A stretch of 64,000 nucleotides of DNA from Mycobacterium sp. 852002-50816_SCH5313054-b (GCF_001667185.1 NZ_LZIC01000027.1:62001-126000), one strand, 5' to 3'; shown: positions 32,530 through 42,654, numbered from the stretch's first letter. Translations and numbers: made by a program. The notes: a model not told the origin generated them from the sequence alone.

Positions 32530-33819
32530 ATGGCGATCACCGACGTCGACGTATTCGCCCATCTGACGGACGCCGACATTGAAAGCCTGGGCGTTGAGCT
32601 GGACGCTATCCGCCAGGACATCGAAGACTCTCGCGGGGCGAAAGACGCCCGCTACATCCGCCGCACCATCGCGGCGCAGCGCGCGCTGGAGGTGGCCGCC
32701 CGGCTGCTGCTGGCCGCCGGTTCGCGCCGCTCGGCCTGGTGGGCGGGAACCGTCACGTTGGGCGTGGCCAAGATCATCGAGAACATGGAGATCGGCCACA
32801 ACGTCATGCACGGCCAGTGGGACTGGATGAACGACCCCGAGATTCACTCCTCGACGTGGGAGTGGGACATGAGCGGGTCGTCCAAGCACTGGCGGTACAC
32901 GCACAACTTCGTGCACCACAAGTACACCAACATTCTCGGGATGGACGACGACGTCGGCTACGGCCTGCTGCGCGTCACCCGCGACCAGCGCTGGAAGCGC
33001 TTCAACAGCCTCAACCTGTTCTACAACACCATGCTCGCGCTGCTCTTCGAGTGGGGCGTGGGCCTGCAGCACGTGGAACTCGGCAAGATCGTCAAGAAGC
33101 GGATGGACAACGACGAGGCCCGGCAGCGGACGGAGGAGTTCCTGGCCAAGGCCGGCCGCCAGGTCGTCAAGGACTACGTCGCGTTCCCGGCGCTGACCGC
33201 GCTGTCGCCCGGCGCGACCTACAAGTCCACGCTGAAAGCCAATGCGGTCGCCAACGTGATCCGCAACGTGTGGGCCAACGCCGTCATCTTCTGCGGCCAT
33301 TTCCCCGATGGCGCAGAGAAATTCACCAAGACCGACATGATCGGCGAGACCAAGGGCCAGTGGTACCTGCGCCAGATGCTGGGCAGCGCCAACTTCGAGG
33401 GCGGGCCGGTGCTGCGATTCATGAGCGGCAACCTGTGCCACCAGATCGAGCACCACCTGTACCCCGACCTGCCGAGCAACCGGTTGCACGAGATCTCGGT
33501 GCGGGTGCGCGCGCTCTGCGACAAGTACGACCTGCCCTACACCACGGGCTCGTTTCTGGTGCAGTACGGCAAGACGTGGCGCACGATCGCCAAGCTGTCG
33601 CTGCCGAACAAGTACCTGCGCGACGACGCCGACAACGCGCCGGAGACCCGCAGCGAGCGGATGTTCGCCGAGCTGGAGCCCGGCTTCGCGGGCACCGATC
33701 CGGCGACGGGCCGCCGGCGCGGGCTGAAGACCGCCATCGCCACCGTGCGGGGCTGGCGCCGCGCCAAGCGCGCCAAAAAGCAAGGGGTACAGGGGCGTTC
33801 CGACGGCCTGGCCGCCTGA
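32530..33819 (+). CDS. desA3: DesA3, membrane acyl-CoA delta-9 desaturase
   Basis: A 429-aa di-iron desaturase making oleoyl-CoA from stearoyl-CoA. The histidine boxes are HNVMH (H90, H94), HNFVHH (H125, H129, H130) and QIEHH near residue 306, with hydrophobic segments between them. AGGGAGGAAAG lies just before the ATG. The basic C-terminal tail (RRAKRAKKQG) is variable. Works with the reductase encoded upstream; the palindrome in the gap between them suggests an extra promoter or independent control. Confidence 0.96.
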   Translation: MAITDVDVFAHLTDADIESLGVELDAIRQDIEDSRGAKDARYIRRTIAAQRALEVAARLLLAAGSRRSAWWAGTVTLGVAKIIENMEIGHNVMHGQWDWMNDPEIHSSTWEWDMSGSSKHWRYTHNFVHHKYTNILGMDDDVGYGLLRVTRDQRWKRFNSLNLFYNTMLALLFEWGVGLQHVELGKIVKKRMDNDEARQRTEEFLAKAGRQVVKDYVAFPALTALSPGATYKSTLKANAVANVIRNVWANAVIFCGHFPDGAEKFTKTDMIGETKGQWYLRQMLGSANFEGGPVLRFMSGNLCHQIEHHLYPDLPSNRLHEISVRVRALCDKYDLPYTTGSFLVQYGKTWRTIAKLSLPNKYLRDDADNAPETRSERMFAELEPGFAGTDPATGRRRGLKTAIATVRGWRRAKRAKKQGVQGRSDGLAA

Positions 33820-33826
33820 GGTTCCG

Positions 33827-33888
33827 CGCCGAGCGTGCACTCAGGGCGAAATTGCGGGGGATTTTTCGCCGTGAGTGCACGTTCGGCG
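33827..33888. terminator. Long hairpin after desA3, GCGAAA-type palindrome
   Basis: Left arm 33827-33851 and right arm 33864-33888 pair at 23 of 25 positions, with one further G-T pair, around a 12-nt loop. The arm ends in GGGCGAAA and the loop is G-rich (TTGCGGGGGATT). The inner part resembles the hairpin at 48467-48526. It starts 8 bp after the desA3 stop, so it probably terminates transcription. Confidence 0.6.
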
Positions 33889-33901
33889 TTAAGGTGCGGC
33901 C

Positions 33902-34217
33902 GTGAGTGATGACGGTGTCGTGTCCGGGCCGCGCTGCGGCGCCACTGGGCGGCCTCCGACGCCAACAATCTTGCCGGCCGAGCACGAAATCTACCGAGCT
34001 GACGCGGTTCTCGAGTATCCCCAGTCGGGCGAGCGGATCCAGGGTCGAGCCAACATCGAGGCGTCGCGAACTCGTCCTGACCTATGACGGGCAACCGTTT
34101 TACGTGGTCAGCATCATGGAGTTCGAGGGCGGCGACGTGGTCCGCGAGACCCAGTACTTCAGCGATCCGTTCGAGCCGGGTCCGTCACGTGCTCAATGGG
34201 TCGAGTTGATGGACTGA
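33902..34217 (+). pseudogene. Decayed NTF2/SnoaL-like gene
   Basis: The N-terminal half reads LPAEHEIYRADAVLEYPQSG then ERIQGRANIEASR in one frame (to about 34069). The C-terminal half continues in the next frame as ELVLTYDGQPFYVVSIMEFE ... ETQYFSDPFEP ... AQWVELMD to 34217. Together they look like the two ends of an SnoaL/NTF2-like ketosteroid-isomerase-fold protein lacking roughly 20-25 residues at the junction near 34070. There is no intact frame, so this is a remnant. Confidence 0.6.
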
Positions 34218-34345
34218 GGCCTGGCCGGCCGGGGTCAACATTTGGGTATCGATTTGCTCGTCGGCAGGATCCAGCTAATCTAACTGCAAGTCGCGTGAGC
34301 GGCGGGGGGCTTGGAAATCCGTAGTCCACACCGAGGAGTCAACGA

Positions 34346-34678
34346 ATGAAGAAGCCCGCACGACTGAGCTGTTCGCTCGCCGCCGTTCTCGGTGGCATCG
34401 CCGTCGTCGCCGCCCCGCTCGCGAATGCCGACTCAGCGGATGACGCCTACCTGCAGACGCTCAAGGACAAGGGCATCACCTGGCCCAGCGGCGCCGACCA
34501 GACGATGGTCCAGATCGGGCATGCGGTGTGCACCGACTGGTCCAAAGGGATGACGTTCGAGCAAACCCTCGCCGACGCGAAGTCGGGGATGCCGCAATTA
34601 GCTGACACCTCGCTCGCCAAGATCATGGGCGCATCGACGGGCGTTTACTGCCCGCAATACTCCAGCAAGTTCGACTGA
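34346..34678 (+). CDS. DUF732 secreted protein
   Basis: A 110-aa protein with a basic start, a hydrophobic stretch (about 10-24) and the signal-peptidase site ANA-DS around residue 28. The mature part is the mycobacterial DUF732 domain, with a conserved cysteine pair (C62, C102) likely to form a disulfide. GAGGAG at 34333-34338 is 7 nt before the ATG. Function unknown; such proteins are abundant in slow growers. Confidence 0.85.
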   Translation: MKKPARLSCSLAAVLGGIAVVAAPLANADSADDAYLQTLKDKGITWPSGADQTMVQIGHAVCTDWSKGMTFEQTLADAKSGMPQLADTSLAKIMGASTGVYCPQYSSKFD

Positions 34679-34701
34679 GCGCCTACTGCCGCTGAAGGCG
34701 C

Positions 34702-34909
34702 CTAGGTCAGCCGCTCGATGATGGTGGCGTTGGCCATGCCGCCGCCCTCACACATCGTCTGCAGCCCGCACCGACCACCGCGCTGCTCGAGCGCGTTGAC
34801 CAGCGTGGTCACGATGCGGGCACCGCTGGCGCCCAACGGATGCCCGATCGCGATGGCGCCGCCGTTGACGTTGGTCCTGGCCAGGTCGGCCCCGGTGTCG
34901 TGCGCCTAC
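34702..34909 (-). pseudogene. 3' fragment of an acetyl-CoA acetyltransferase gene
   Basis: About 205 bp closely matching (by eye 90-95 %) the 3' end of the complete thiolase gene at 37571-38752, in the same orientation. It encodes the C-terminal thiolase motifs [19 protein letters not shown] and [15 protein letters not shown] plus a stop. Homology breaks off abruptly at about 34906-34909 and there is no start. The 76 bp between it and the lipoprotein stop hold nothing I recognise. Confidence 0.85.
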
Positions 34910-34985
34910 AAGCGTCGGTTTTGGGGGAGCTAAATGCGGCCGGCCCGTCGACGACCAGGAGCGCTACTGCCGAATTGCAGCGGCA

Positions 34986-35426
34986 TCATTGGTTCTTCAG
35001 ACTGGGGAGATTGGGACATATCTGCTTGAGCCAACCCATGATTAGGTTCCTGTTGGCGTCAATGTCGGGATCATTGGGCTGTGCGCCGACAGTCGTGACG
35101 AAGTGCTCGATGGCCGCCCTCACCGGGTCGGGAGGACCGTACTTCTCCAGCGTGTCGGCGGAACTACGCGCTTTCGGGGGAGTTCCGGCCAGCATCACAG
35201 CGTCTTTGGCGAAGCTGATGTCCAGGCAGGTCGATTCGTCGAACGACGCGCCTGGCGTGGAGGAGGGCGGCGCCACCGGTTGCGACGAGCTGGGTTGTGT
35301 GCCGGCTGGATTCGAGGATGACGGCTGGTTTGATGTCGAGCCCGACGGCGATGTGCCGCTCGAGCACCCCGATGTGGTCACCGCGAACGCCACCATTCCT
35401 GCGATCGCAAATCGGTTCAACCGCAC
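34986..35426 (-). CDS. Putative lipoprotein
   Basis: A 146-aa protein. The signal peptide VRLNRFAIAGMVAFAVTTSGC has a lipobox-like TTSGC with Cys 21, followed by a Ser/Pro/Thr-rich linker to about residue 60 and a helical domain with two cysteines (STCLDISFAKDAV ... LKQICPNLP). I chose the GTG at 35426 because AAAGGAG is 6 nt upstream; an ATG 30 nt earlier lacks such a site. The domain recurs in mycobacterial lipoproteins but I cannot assign a function. Confidence 0.7.
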   Translation of the reverse strand: MRLNRFAIAGMVAFAVTTSGCSSGTSPSGSTSNQPSSSNPAGTQPSSSQPVAPPSSTPGASFDESTCLDISFAKDAVMLAGTPPKARSSADTLEKYGPPDPVRAAIEHFVTTVGAQPNDPDIDANRNLIMGWLKQICPNLPSLKNQ

Positions 35427-35518
35427 CGGACACTCCTTTGCCCCCGCTGCCGGCACGGTATAGGCAATTCGAACCTATTGCTAATCGATGCATGACCACC
35501 CCTTGCTGTGGCGTGGTG

Positions 35519-35788
35519 TCAGGCTGTGCTGAACCGGATCTTCAGTTCTTGTCCGTTCAGTTGGCCACGAACGATCGTGATGTCAACTTCGCGAGGGTTC
35601 CTGGCTTGAGGATCGGGATACTCGATCGACTCCGTGACAACGCAGCCGTTTTCTAACAGGTCGAGCAAGCTCGCGATGACCTGCTGAAAGGGGTTGGTTT
35701 TTCTAGGCACGACACGCCGGGCCGATGTGCTTGGCGAATTGCTCGGGTCGGGTATTGACCAGCGCGCTGGCATATCGAGTTCGCGCAT
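35519..35788 (-). pseudogene. Truncated nuclease-like remnant
   Basis: Reads NPFQQVIASLLDLLENGCVV then TESIEYPDPQARNPREVDI and TIVRGQLNGQELKIRFSTA before a stop. NPFQQ, the TES segment and REVDI-x5-NGQELKI resemble the first half of PD-(D/E)xK restriction-endonuclease-like proteins. The following E-x-K strand is absent, so the gene would be 3'-truncated. The family call is from pattern memory only. Confidence 0.35.
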
Positions 35789-35858
35789 GAGCAGATCCCC
35801 GTGCCGACAGTCATACGTGACATTGGTGGCTGCGTGGTCACGTCACGAACCTGCGCGG

Positions 35859-36644
35859 TTACGTGTTCAGCAGCGCAGAAGGCAGTGTCACGAGGGCGAG
35901 TTGCTTCTTGAGCATGGTGTACCCCCAGCCCAGCACGAACCACGGCGCGATCAGCCAGGGGCCGTTGAGCAGGATGAACTTGACGCCGAGATCCATGACG
36001 CTGTGGGTGTTGACCGAGGGGAATCCGGCCATGATCTCAGTGCCGTAGTAGTACCAGGTCAGGATGGTGTGCGTCACGGCAGTCGCCATGATCAGCAGGG
36101 TTCCCCGGTAGTCGGTGAACTTGGACCGGAACAGCAAGACCAGTCCGGTGAGGCCGACGCAGGCGTTGATCACCGAGAGCACCTCGACCATCATGAAGTT
36201 GGGCTCGGCGTGCAGGTAGCGCAAGTCGCCGCCGTCGATGTAGTTCCACCAGGGGTACGCCCACGCGGCGTTGCGCGCCCCGGCGATCGCCTTGTGCATG
36301 ATCAGCCAGCCGAGTTCCCAGGTCAGATGTGTTGCGTACGAGCAGATCACGAAGGGCAGCACGACGGCTTGGACGCGCTGGAATCGGGTCCACTTGCGCA
36401 GCGACGGGATGGGCAGCAGCGCCGCGAAGATGCCGACAAAGTAGGCCAGGGTGGCTTGCACGGCCATCGCATTGGCGATGACGACGCGGTCCACGCTGCT
36501 GTGAAATGCCAAGTGGCTGTAGATCGGGAACGACAGGGCCAGTGAGCCGAACGCCACGATCCACACGATGCGCAGTCCACGCGACCGTGGCAGTTTCGCA
36601 GTGATTGGCTGCGTGGTCTCGTGCAGTGCCTCTACGGTCGCCAT
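35859..36644 (-). CDS. Emopamil-binding-protein-like (EXPERA) membrane protein
   Basis: A 261-aa protein with about six hydrophobic helices. HLTWELGWLIMHK, then WWNYIDGGDLRYLHAEPNF and MMVEVLSVINA follow the EXPERA/emopamil-binding pattern (E, W-x2-Y-x3-D-x-R-Y, E) of sterol isomerase relatives, so a sterol or lipid substrate is plausible. GGGAG 8 nt upstream favours the ATG at 36644 over that at 36665. It is divergent from a TetR gene with a palindrome between them. Confidence 0.65.
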   Translation of the reverse strand: MATVEALHETTQPITAKLPRSRGLRIVWIVAFGSLALSFPIYSHLAFHSSVDRVVIANAMAVQATLAYFVGIFAALLPIPSLRKWTRFQRVQAVVLPFVICSYATHLTWELGWLIMHKAIAGARNAAWAYPWWNYIDGGDLRYLHAEPNFMMVEVLSVINACVGLTGLVLLFRSKFTDYRGTLLIMATAVTHTILTWYYYGTEIMAGFPSVNTHSVMDLGVKFILLNGPWLIAPWFVLGWGYTMLKKQLALVTLPSALLNT

Positions 36645-36706
36645 CGGCGCGCTCCCTTGCTTCATGACGCGGTGTAGTAATGATGCTTATCATATGCAGA
36701 ACAGCA

Positions 36707-36725
36707 GTTACTGTGGCACCGTAAC
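36707..36725. promoter_or_regulatory. Palindromic operator between the EBP-like and TetR genes
   Basis: GTTACTGTGGCACCGTAAC is a 19-bp inverted repeat (GTTAC-x-GTG / CAC-x-GTAAC) matching at 8 of 9 positions per arm around a central G. It lies in the 129-bp divergent gap, about 50 bp before the TetR start and 63 bp before the membrane-protein start. Probable binding site of the TetR protein. Confidence 0.6.
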
Positions 36726-36773
36726 ACCCTGGTAGCGCGCGGCCAAGGGTGGACAGAGGACAGGTAGGTGGTT

Positions 36774-37415
36774 ATGGCAACGACCCGATCCCCGACGCCG
36801 GTCGCCGACATCGCCGATGCGCGCCGGACGATGTACCGGCAACAGATCATCGCTGCGGCTGAATACGAGTTCAGTCAGACAGGCTTCACCGATGCGCGGG
36901 TCAGTGAGATAGCCAAGACAGCTGGCGTGTCGCTGGCGACGGTCTACAAGCACTTCGCCGGCAAGGACGACATCTGGGACGCCCTCAATGCCCATCGCAT
37001 GCAGGAGTTCGTCACCGCCGTGCATGCTCGTACCGAGTCGGTGGACTCGCCGTTGGAGGCGATCCTGGTCGGAGCCCGCGCCGAGGTCGAGTTCTTCGCA
37101 GCGCATCCCCACTTTCTGCAACTCCACATCAACGAGGGTTTGAGTTGGGCATCGCCGTCAGGACAAGCTGGCCGCGGTGGTCAGCGCGCGGCGTGGCGAA
37201 CGGGCATGGAGATGATCACCCGAGCCGCTGGGGCCGCCGTCGATGCGGGAGAAATCACCAACCTACGTCCTGAGATTGCTGGCGCACTTGTCATCTCGGC
37301 ATTACAGGTGTGGCTCACTGACTGGGTTTCCTCGGGCAAGACAACACCGATCAAGGCCGTCGCTGACGCCGTTGTGCAACACCTGCAAGTAAGCCTTGGC
37401 ACGAACCGGCCTTAG
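36774..37415 (+). CDS. TetR-family transcriptional regulator
   Basis: A 213-aa protein. Residues about 20-65 form the TetR DNA-binding domain (IIAAAEYEFSQTGFTDARVS ... AGVSLATVYKHFAGKDD), followed by a helical effector domain ending in WLTDWVSSGKTTPIKAVADA. I chose the ATG at 36774; a GTG two codons earlier is possible. Divergent from the EBP-like gene, which it probably represses. Confidence 0.85.
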   Translation: MATTRSPTPVADIADARRTMYRQQIIAAAEYEFSQTGFTDARVSEIAKTAGVSLATVYKHFAGKDDIWDALNAHRMQEFVTAVHARTESVDSPLEAILVGARAEVEFFAAHPHFLQLHINEGLSWASPSGQAGRGGQRAAWRTGMEMITRAAGAAVDAGEITNLRPEIAGALVISALQVWLTDWVSSGKTTPIKAVADAVVQHLQVSLGTNRP

Positions 37416-37570
37416 CGAACGCACAACCAATAGACGGTCGCCCGCCCATCTTCCGGATGAGGGGCATCGACAATACCTACGAGGCTCAGGCTGTGATTCG
37501 AGGGGGTATCTCGGAAGAATTACTGTGCCGACGATGAGTTGGACACCGGGGGATCTGGTTTGAAGGGGAA

Positions 37571-38752
<1,182 letters not shown>

Positions 38753-38788
38753 GGCTCCTCCTTGAGTCCGAGGCTGGGTATTACTAAC

Positions 38789-38814
38789 TGTACCCAGATA
38801 AACATCTAGGTACA
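38789..38814. promoter_or_regulatory. Inverted repeat in the thiolase/HxlR divergent promoter
   Basis: TGTACCCAGAT and ATCTAGGTACA pair at 10 of 11 positions across a 4-nt spacer. An overlapping repeat, CTGGGTA (38774-38780) with TACCCAG (38791-38797), shares the inner half-site. It lies midway in the 94-bp gap between the thiolase and the HxlR-type regulator, and is probably that regulator's operator. Confidence 0.6.
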
Positions 38815-38846
38815 CTAAAATCAACCCAGACCGGGAGGTGATGTAC

Positions 38847-39320
38847 ATGACATTTCTGCAGGGCGCCCTGGCGGACCGGGAGAAGTGGTCCGCGGTCGGT
38901 GAGTGCGCGATCGAGAAGACCATGGCAGTGGTCGGCACCAAGTCCGCGATGCTGATCATGCGCGAGGCCTACTACGGCACCACCCGGTTCGACGACTTCG
39001 CGCGCCGGGTCGGCATCACCAAGGCGGCCACGTCGGCGCGGCTGGCCGAACTCGTCGACCTCGGCCTGTTGGAGCGGCGGCCCTACCGTGAGCCCGGCCA
39101 GCGCGGCCGCGAGGAGTATGTGCTCACCGAGGCCGGCGTCGATTTCATGCCGGTGGTCTGGTCGATGTTCGAGTGGGGCCGCCGCCACCTGCCGGTCCGC
39201 AACCGCCTGCGGCTCACCCACCTGGGCTGCGGCGCCGAGGTCAGCGTCGAAATCCGTTGCGGCGAAGGGCATCTGGTGCCGCCGGGCGAGCTTGGCATGC
39301 GGCTGGCCAAGTCTGGTTGA
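38847..39320 (+). CDS. HxlR-family transcriptional regulator
   Basis: A 157-aa winged-helix protein. CAIEKTMAVVGTKSAMLIMR followed by EAYYGTTRFDDFARRVGITK and GREEYVLTEAG are HxlR signatures (Cys-containing first helix, R-x-DDF recognition). GGGAGG at 38833-38838 is 8 nt before this ATG. The C-terminal CGAEVSVEIRCGEGH may be a small zinc-ribbon-like extension. Divergent from the thiolase gene, which it likely controls. Confidence 0.85.
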   Translation: MTFLQGALADREKWSAVGECAIEKTMAVVGTKSAMLIMREAYYGTTRFDDFARRVGITKAATSARLAELVDLGLLERRPYREPGQRGREEYVLTEAGVDFMPVVWSMFEWGRRHLPVRNRLRLTHLGCGAEVSVEIRCGEGHLVPPGELGMRLAKSG

Positions 39321-39405
39321 GCGCCGCGCGCTAGGCGCCGAGGGTGCGCAGATGTACGCCGTACCCGGCGTGTCGCCGTGCAAACACGCGCGCTCGGCAT
39401 AGCTG

Positions 39406-40386
39406 CTACTGCTCGCGCAGCACCGCCAGCAGCCGCCGGGCCGCGGCGACGCGCCGCATGGCCGGACCGGACAGCGCGTCCAGGGCGCATTCGGGGTCGG
39501 CGGGCGGCCCCATGTGCCCGCAGCCGCGCGGGCACTCCTCGATCGCCTCGGCCAGATCCGAGAACGACTTCAGCACGTCGTCGGGCTGGATGTGAGCCAG
39601 CCCGAACGAGCGGATGCCCGGGGTGTCGACCACCCAGCCGGAACCGGCCAGCGGTAGCGCCACCGACTGGGTCGAGGTGTGTCGGCCGCGGCCGAAGTCG
39701 GTCACCTCGCCCACGGCCCGATCCGCATCGGGCACAAGGCGATTGACCAGCGTCGACTTCCCGACGCCGGAATGGCCCAGCAGCACGGTGATCTTGCCGG
39801 TCAGCAGGTCGGCCACCGCGAGCAGCGGATCGTCGACGCCGGCGGCGACCACCGTCAGGTCCAAATCCATGAACTGCTTGGCGAACGGCTCCGGCGGCGC
39901 GAGGTCGGTCTTGGTCAGGCACAGGATCGGGGCAAGGCCGCCGGCATAGGCGGCGATCAGCGCCCGGTCGACCAGCCCCGTGCGCGGCGGCGGGTCGGCC
40001 AGCGCCACCACGATCAGCAGCTGGTCGGCGTTGGCGACCACCACCCGCTCGGTGGGATCGGTGTCATCGGCGGTGCGCCGCAACACCGTTCGCCGCTCGC
40101 CGCGGCGCACGATGCGGGCCAGCGTGTCCGTCCGCCCGGACAGGTCGCCGACGATATCGACGTCGTCGCCGACGACGATCGGCGTGCGGCCCAGCTCGCG
40201 GGCCCGCATGGCCGTGATTCGGCGATCCGGGCGGCCGCCCAGTACGCACCCCCAGCGGCCGCGGTCGACGCTGACCACCATCGCCGCCTCGGCGTCGGCG
40301 TGCTCGGGGCGCGTCTTGGTGCGCGGTCGCGAGCCCTTGCCGGAACGGACCTTGACGTCGGACTCGTCGTAGTCGCCGGGCTTCAC
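39406..40386 (-). CDS. rsgA: RsgA, ribosome small-subunit GTPase
   Basis: A 326-aa circularly permuted GTPase involved in 30S maturation. It has an OB-fold N-terminus, then G4 TKTD, G1 GHSGVGKST and G3 DTPG in permuted order, and a C-terminal zinc knuckle ([16 protein letters not shown]). The GTG start overlaps the aroA stop, giving translational coupling as in M. tuberculosis Rv3227-Rv3228. Basic residues follow the start ([15 protein letters not shown]). Confidence 0.95.
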   Translation of the reverse strand: MKPGDYDESDVKVRSGKGSRPRTKTRPEHADAEAAMVVSVDRGRWGCVLGGRPDRRITAMRARELGRTPIVVGDDVDIVGDLSGRTDTLARIVRRGERRTVLRRTADDTDPTERVVVANADQLLIVVALADPPPRTGLVDRALIAAYAGGLAPILCLTKTDLAPPEPFAKQFMDLDLTVVAAGVDDPLLAVADLLTGKITVLLGHSGVGKSTLVNRLVPDADRAVGEVTDFGRGRHTSTQSVALPLAGSGWVVDTPGIRSFGLAHIQPDDVLKSFSDLAEAIEECPRGCGHMGPPADPECALDALSGPAMRRVAAARRLLAVLREQ

Positions 40387-41666
40387 ATGCCGGGCTCCAA
40401 CATCCGGGCCCACAGCTGCGGAAACTCCGGTAGCGTCTTGCTGGTCGCACCGATATCGTCGACCTCGACCCCGGCGACCCGCAGCCCCACGATCGCGCCG
40501 GCCATCGCCATCCGGTGGTCGGCGTACGCGCGCCACATGCCGGGCCGCAGCGGCGTCGCGGTGATCACCAGGCCGTCGGGCGTTTCGGCGCAGTCGCCGC
40601 CGAGGCGGTTGATCTCGGCGCTCAGCGCGGCGAGCCGGTCGGTCTCGTGGCCCCGCAGGTGGGCGATGCCGGTCAGCCGCGACACCGAGCCGGGGGTGGC
40701 CAGCGCGGCCAGGGCCGCCACCGACGGCGTCAGCTCGCCGACGGCGCGCAAGTCGACATCGAAGCCGGGGTAGTCGGCCGACCCGCGCACCTCCAGGGAC
40801 GAATCGGTCTGCGTCACAACGGCATTAAGCTTGCCCAGGACGCCCAGGATGTTGTCGGCGGGCTGCACGCTGGTCGCGGGCCAACCGGTGATGCGCACCG
40901 ACCCGCCGGTCACCACGGCAGCCGCCAGGAACGGGACGGCGTTGGTCAGGTCGGGTTCGACCTCCCAGTGCCGGGCCGCGACCGCGCCGGCGCGCACCCG
41001 CCAGCGGTTCGGGACGGAGTCGTCGACGTCGACGCCGGCCTGCCGCAGCATCATCGTCGTCATCGCGATGTGCGGCGCCGACGGCAGCTGCGGTCCGGTG
41101 TGCTGGACGGTCAGGCCTTCGGTGAACGACGCGGCGCACAACAACAGGCCCGACACGAACTGCGACGACGCGGAGGCGTCGATGGCCACGGTGCCGCCGG
41201 CGACCGATCCGCTGCCTCGAACCCGGAACGGGAGACCGGTCCCGTCGATCTTGACCCCCAGGCCGCGCAGCGCGTCCAGCAGCGGCGCGATGGGCCGGGC
41301 CCGGGCCTGCTCGTCGCCGTCGAACTGCACCACCGCATCGGCCAGGGCCGCCAGGGGTGGGACGAACCGCAGCACGGTGCCGGCCAGCCCGCAGTCGACC
41401 GTGGCGTCGGGTCCGGGGGCGATTCGGCCGCTGACCGTAAGGTCGGAGCCCTCCCCGTCGACGCGCAGGCCCAGGGTGCGCAGGGCCCCGATCATCAGGT
41501 CGGTGTCGCGGCTGCGCAGCGCCCCGCTGAGCGTGGAGGCGCCTTGTCCTTGCGCGGCCGCCAGCCCGGCCAGCACCAGTGCCCGGTTGGTCTGCGACTT
41601 CGAGCCCGGGACGGTCAGTGTCGCGTGCACCGGTGCGGTGGCGTGCGGCGCGGTCCAGGTGGTCAC
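40383..41666 (-). CDS. aroA: AroA, EPSP synthase
   Basis: 3-phosphoshikimate 1-carboxyvinyltransferase, the sixth shikimate step. The 427-aa protein has the substrate motif [17 protein letters not shown] near the N-terminus, [15 protein letters not shown] and the C-terminal [13 protein letters not shown] chose the GTG at 41666 ([12 protein letters not shown]), matching the M. tuberculosis N-terminus; the ATG at 41699 would add 11 residues. Divergent from the SRAP gene with 44 bp between them. Confidence 0.93.
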   Translation of the reverse strand: MTTWTAPHATAPVHATLTVPGSKSQTNRALVLAGLAAAQGQGASTLSGALRSRDTDLMIGALRTLGLRVDGEGSDLTVSGRIAPGPDATVDCGLAGTVLRFVPPLAALADAVVQFDGDEQARARPIAPLLDALRGLGVKIDGTGLPFRVRGSGSVAGGTVAIDASASSQFVSGLLLCAASFTEGLTVQHTGPQLPSAPHIAMTTMMLRQAGVDVDDSVPNRWRVRAGAVAARHWEVEPDLTNAVPFLAAAVVTGGSVRITGWPATSVQPADNILGVLGKLNAVVTQTDSSLEVRGSADYPGFDVDLRAVGELTPSVAALAALATPGSVSRLTGIAHLRGHETDRLAALSAEINRLGGDCAETPDGLVITATPLRPGMWRAYADHRMAMAGAIVGLRVAGVEVDDIGATSKTLPEFPQLWARMLEPGM

Positions 41667-41710
41667 CGGTACATCATCGCCTGTTACCGCGTTCTGCAAC
41701 CATGGGAGTT

Positions 41711-42478
41711 ATGTGTGGGCGGTTTGCAGTCACGACGGATCCGGCGAAGCTGGCAGAGAAGATCAAGGCGATCGACGAGGCGACCGGAACCGCGCCCGAT
41801 GCCGCGGCGCCGAACTTCAACGTGGCGCCGACCACGACCATCGCGACCGTCGTGACCCGGCATGCCGAGCCCGAGGACGATCCCACCCGCCGCGTCCGGC
41901 TCATGCGATGGGGCCTGATCCCGCCCTGGGCCAAGGCCGGCGCCGACGGGGCGCCGGAGGGCAAGGGGCCACTGCTGATCAACGCCCGCGCCGAGAAGGT
42001 CACCAGCTCGCCCGCCTTCCGCGCCAGCGCCAAGTCCAAGCGTTGCCTGATCCCGATGGACGGCTACTACGAATGGCGCGTCAATCCCGACCGTGACGGC
42101 AAGAAGTCGCGCAAGACGCCGTTCTTCATGTACCGCGAGGATGGCGAGCCGCTGTTCATGGCCGGGCTGTGGTCGGTGTGGAAGCCCAAAGACCAGAAGG
42201 ACGCTCAGCCGCTACTGAGTTGCACGATCATCACCACCGACGCCCCGGGGGAACTCGCCGAGATCCACGACCGGATGCCGCTGGTGGTGCCGGAGCGGGA
42301 CTGGGACCGCTGGCTGAACCCCGACGCGCCGGTCGACGAGGGGCTGCTGGCCCGCGCGCCCGACGTGCACGGCATCCGGATGCGCGAGGTGTCGACATTG
42401 GTCAACAGCGTGCGCAACAACGGGCCGGAGCTGCTCGCACCGGTCGAAGAGCAATCGGAGCAGATGAAGCTGCTTTAG
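41711..42478 (+). CDS. SRAP-domain protein (HMCES/YedK family, Rv3226c type)
   Basis: A 255-aa SOS-response-associated peptidase-like protein that crosslinks to abasic sites in single-stranded DNA. M-C2-GRF puts the catalytic Cys at position 2 after Met removal. Other active-site residues are recognisable: N in LLINARAEK, E in DGYYEWR near residue 120 and H in EIHDRMPLVV near 186. No LexA box is evident in the short gap to aroA. Confidence 0.93.
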   Translation: MCGRFAVTTDPAKLAEKIKAIDEATGTAPDAAAPNFNVAPTTTIATVVTRHAEPEDDPTRRVRLMRWGLIPPWAKAGADGAPEGKGPLLINARAEKVTSSPAFRASAKSKRCLIPMDGYYEWRVNPDRDGKKSRKTPFFMYREDGEPLFMAGLWSVWKPKDQKDAQPLLSCTIITTDAPGELAEIHDRMPLVVPERDWDRWLNPDAPVDEGLLARAPDVHGIRMREVSTLVNSVRNNGPELLAPVEEQSEQMKLL

Positions 42479-42487
42479 CGCCGATCG

Positions 42488-42625
42488 CTATGCCGCGCCG
42501 GGACTCTCGCCAGCGTCGTCGTCGTTGGTGTGGAGGAGTTTTTCGGGTGCCAATAGGTGTTGGTTCGGTTGGCCGGCGTGCGGGTCACCCGCTTGCGGGG
42601 GAGTGCGGCGGTGGGATCCACTCGC
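42488..42625 (-). pseudogene. Degenerate 3' fragment of a 13E12-type (DUF222/HNH) gene
   Basis: About 140 bp resembling the 3' end of the full gene at 43482-44885 in the same orientation. It shares the coding block for WIPPPH, the [10 protein letters not shown] segment (GTTGGTGTGGAGGAGTTTTT in forward sense) and a similar end near a stop. Several indels break the frame. It begins 9 bp after the SRAP stop. Confidence 0.7.
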
Positions 42626-42654
42626 AGCTTCGCCGTCGATAAGCCGCTCTTTGA

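Noticed and set aside
34718..34933. A small plus-strand frame
   Set aside because: It is the antisense reading of the thiolase 3' fragment; the same frame recurs at 37665-37895 opposite the full thiolase.
42505..42560. Similarity to 43520-43575 suggesting a terminal repeat of a mobile element
   Set aside because: The shared sequence is coding DNA for the 3' end of the 13E12 protein, not an inverted terminal repeat, and no transposase is present.
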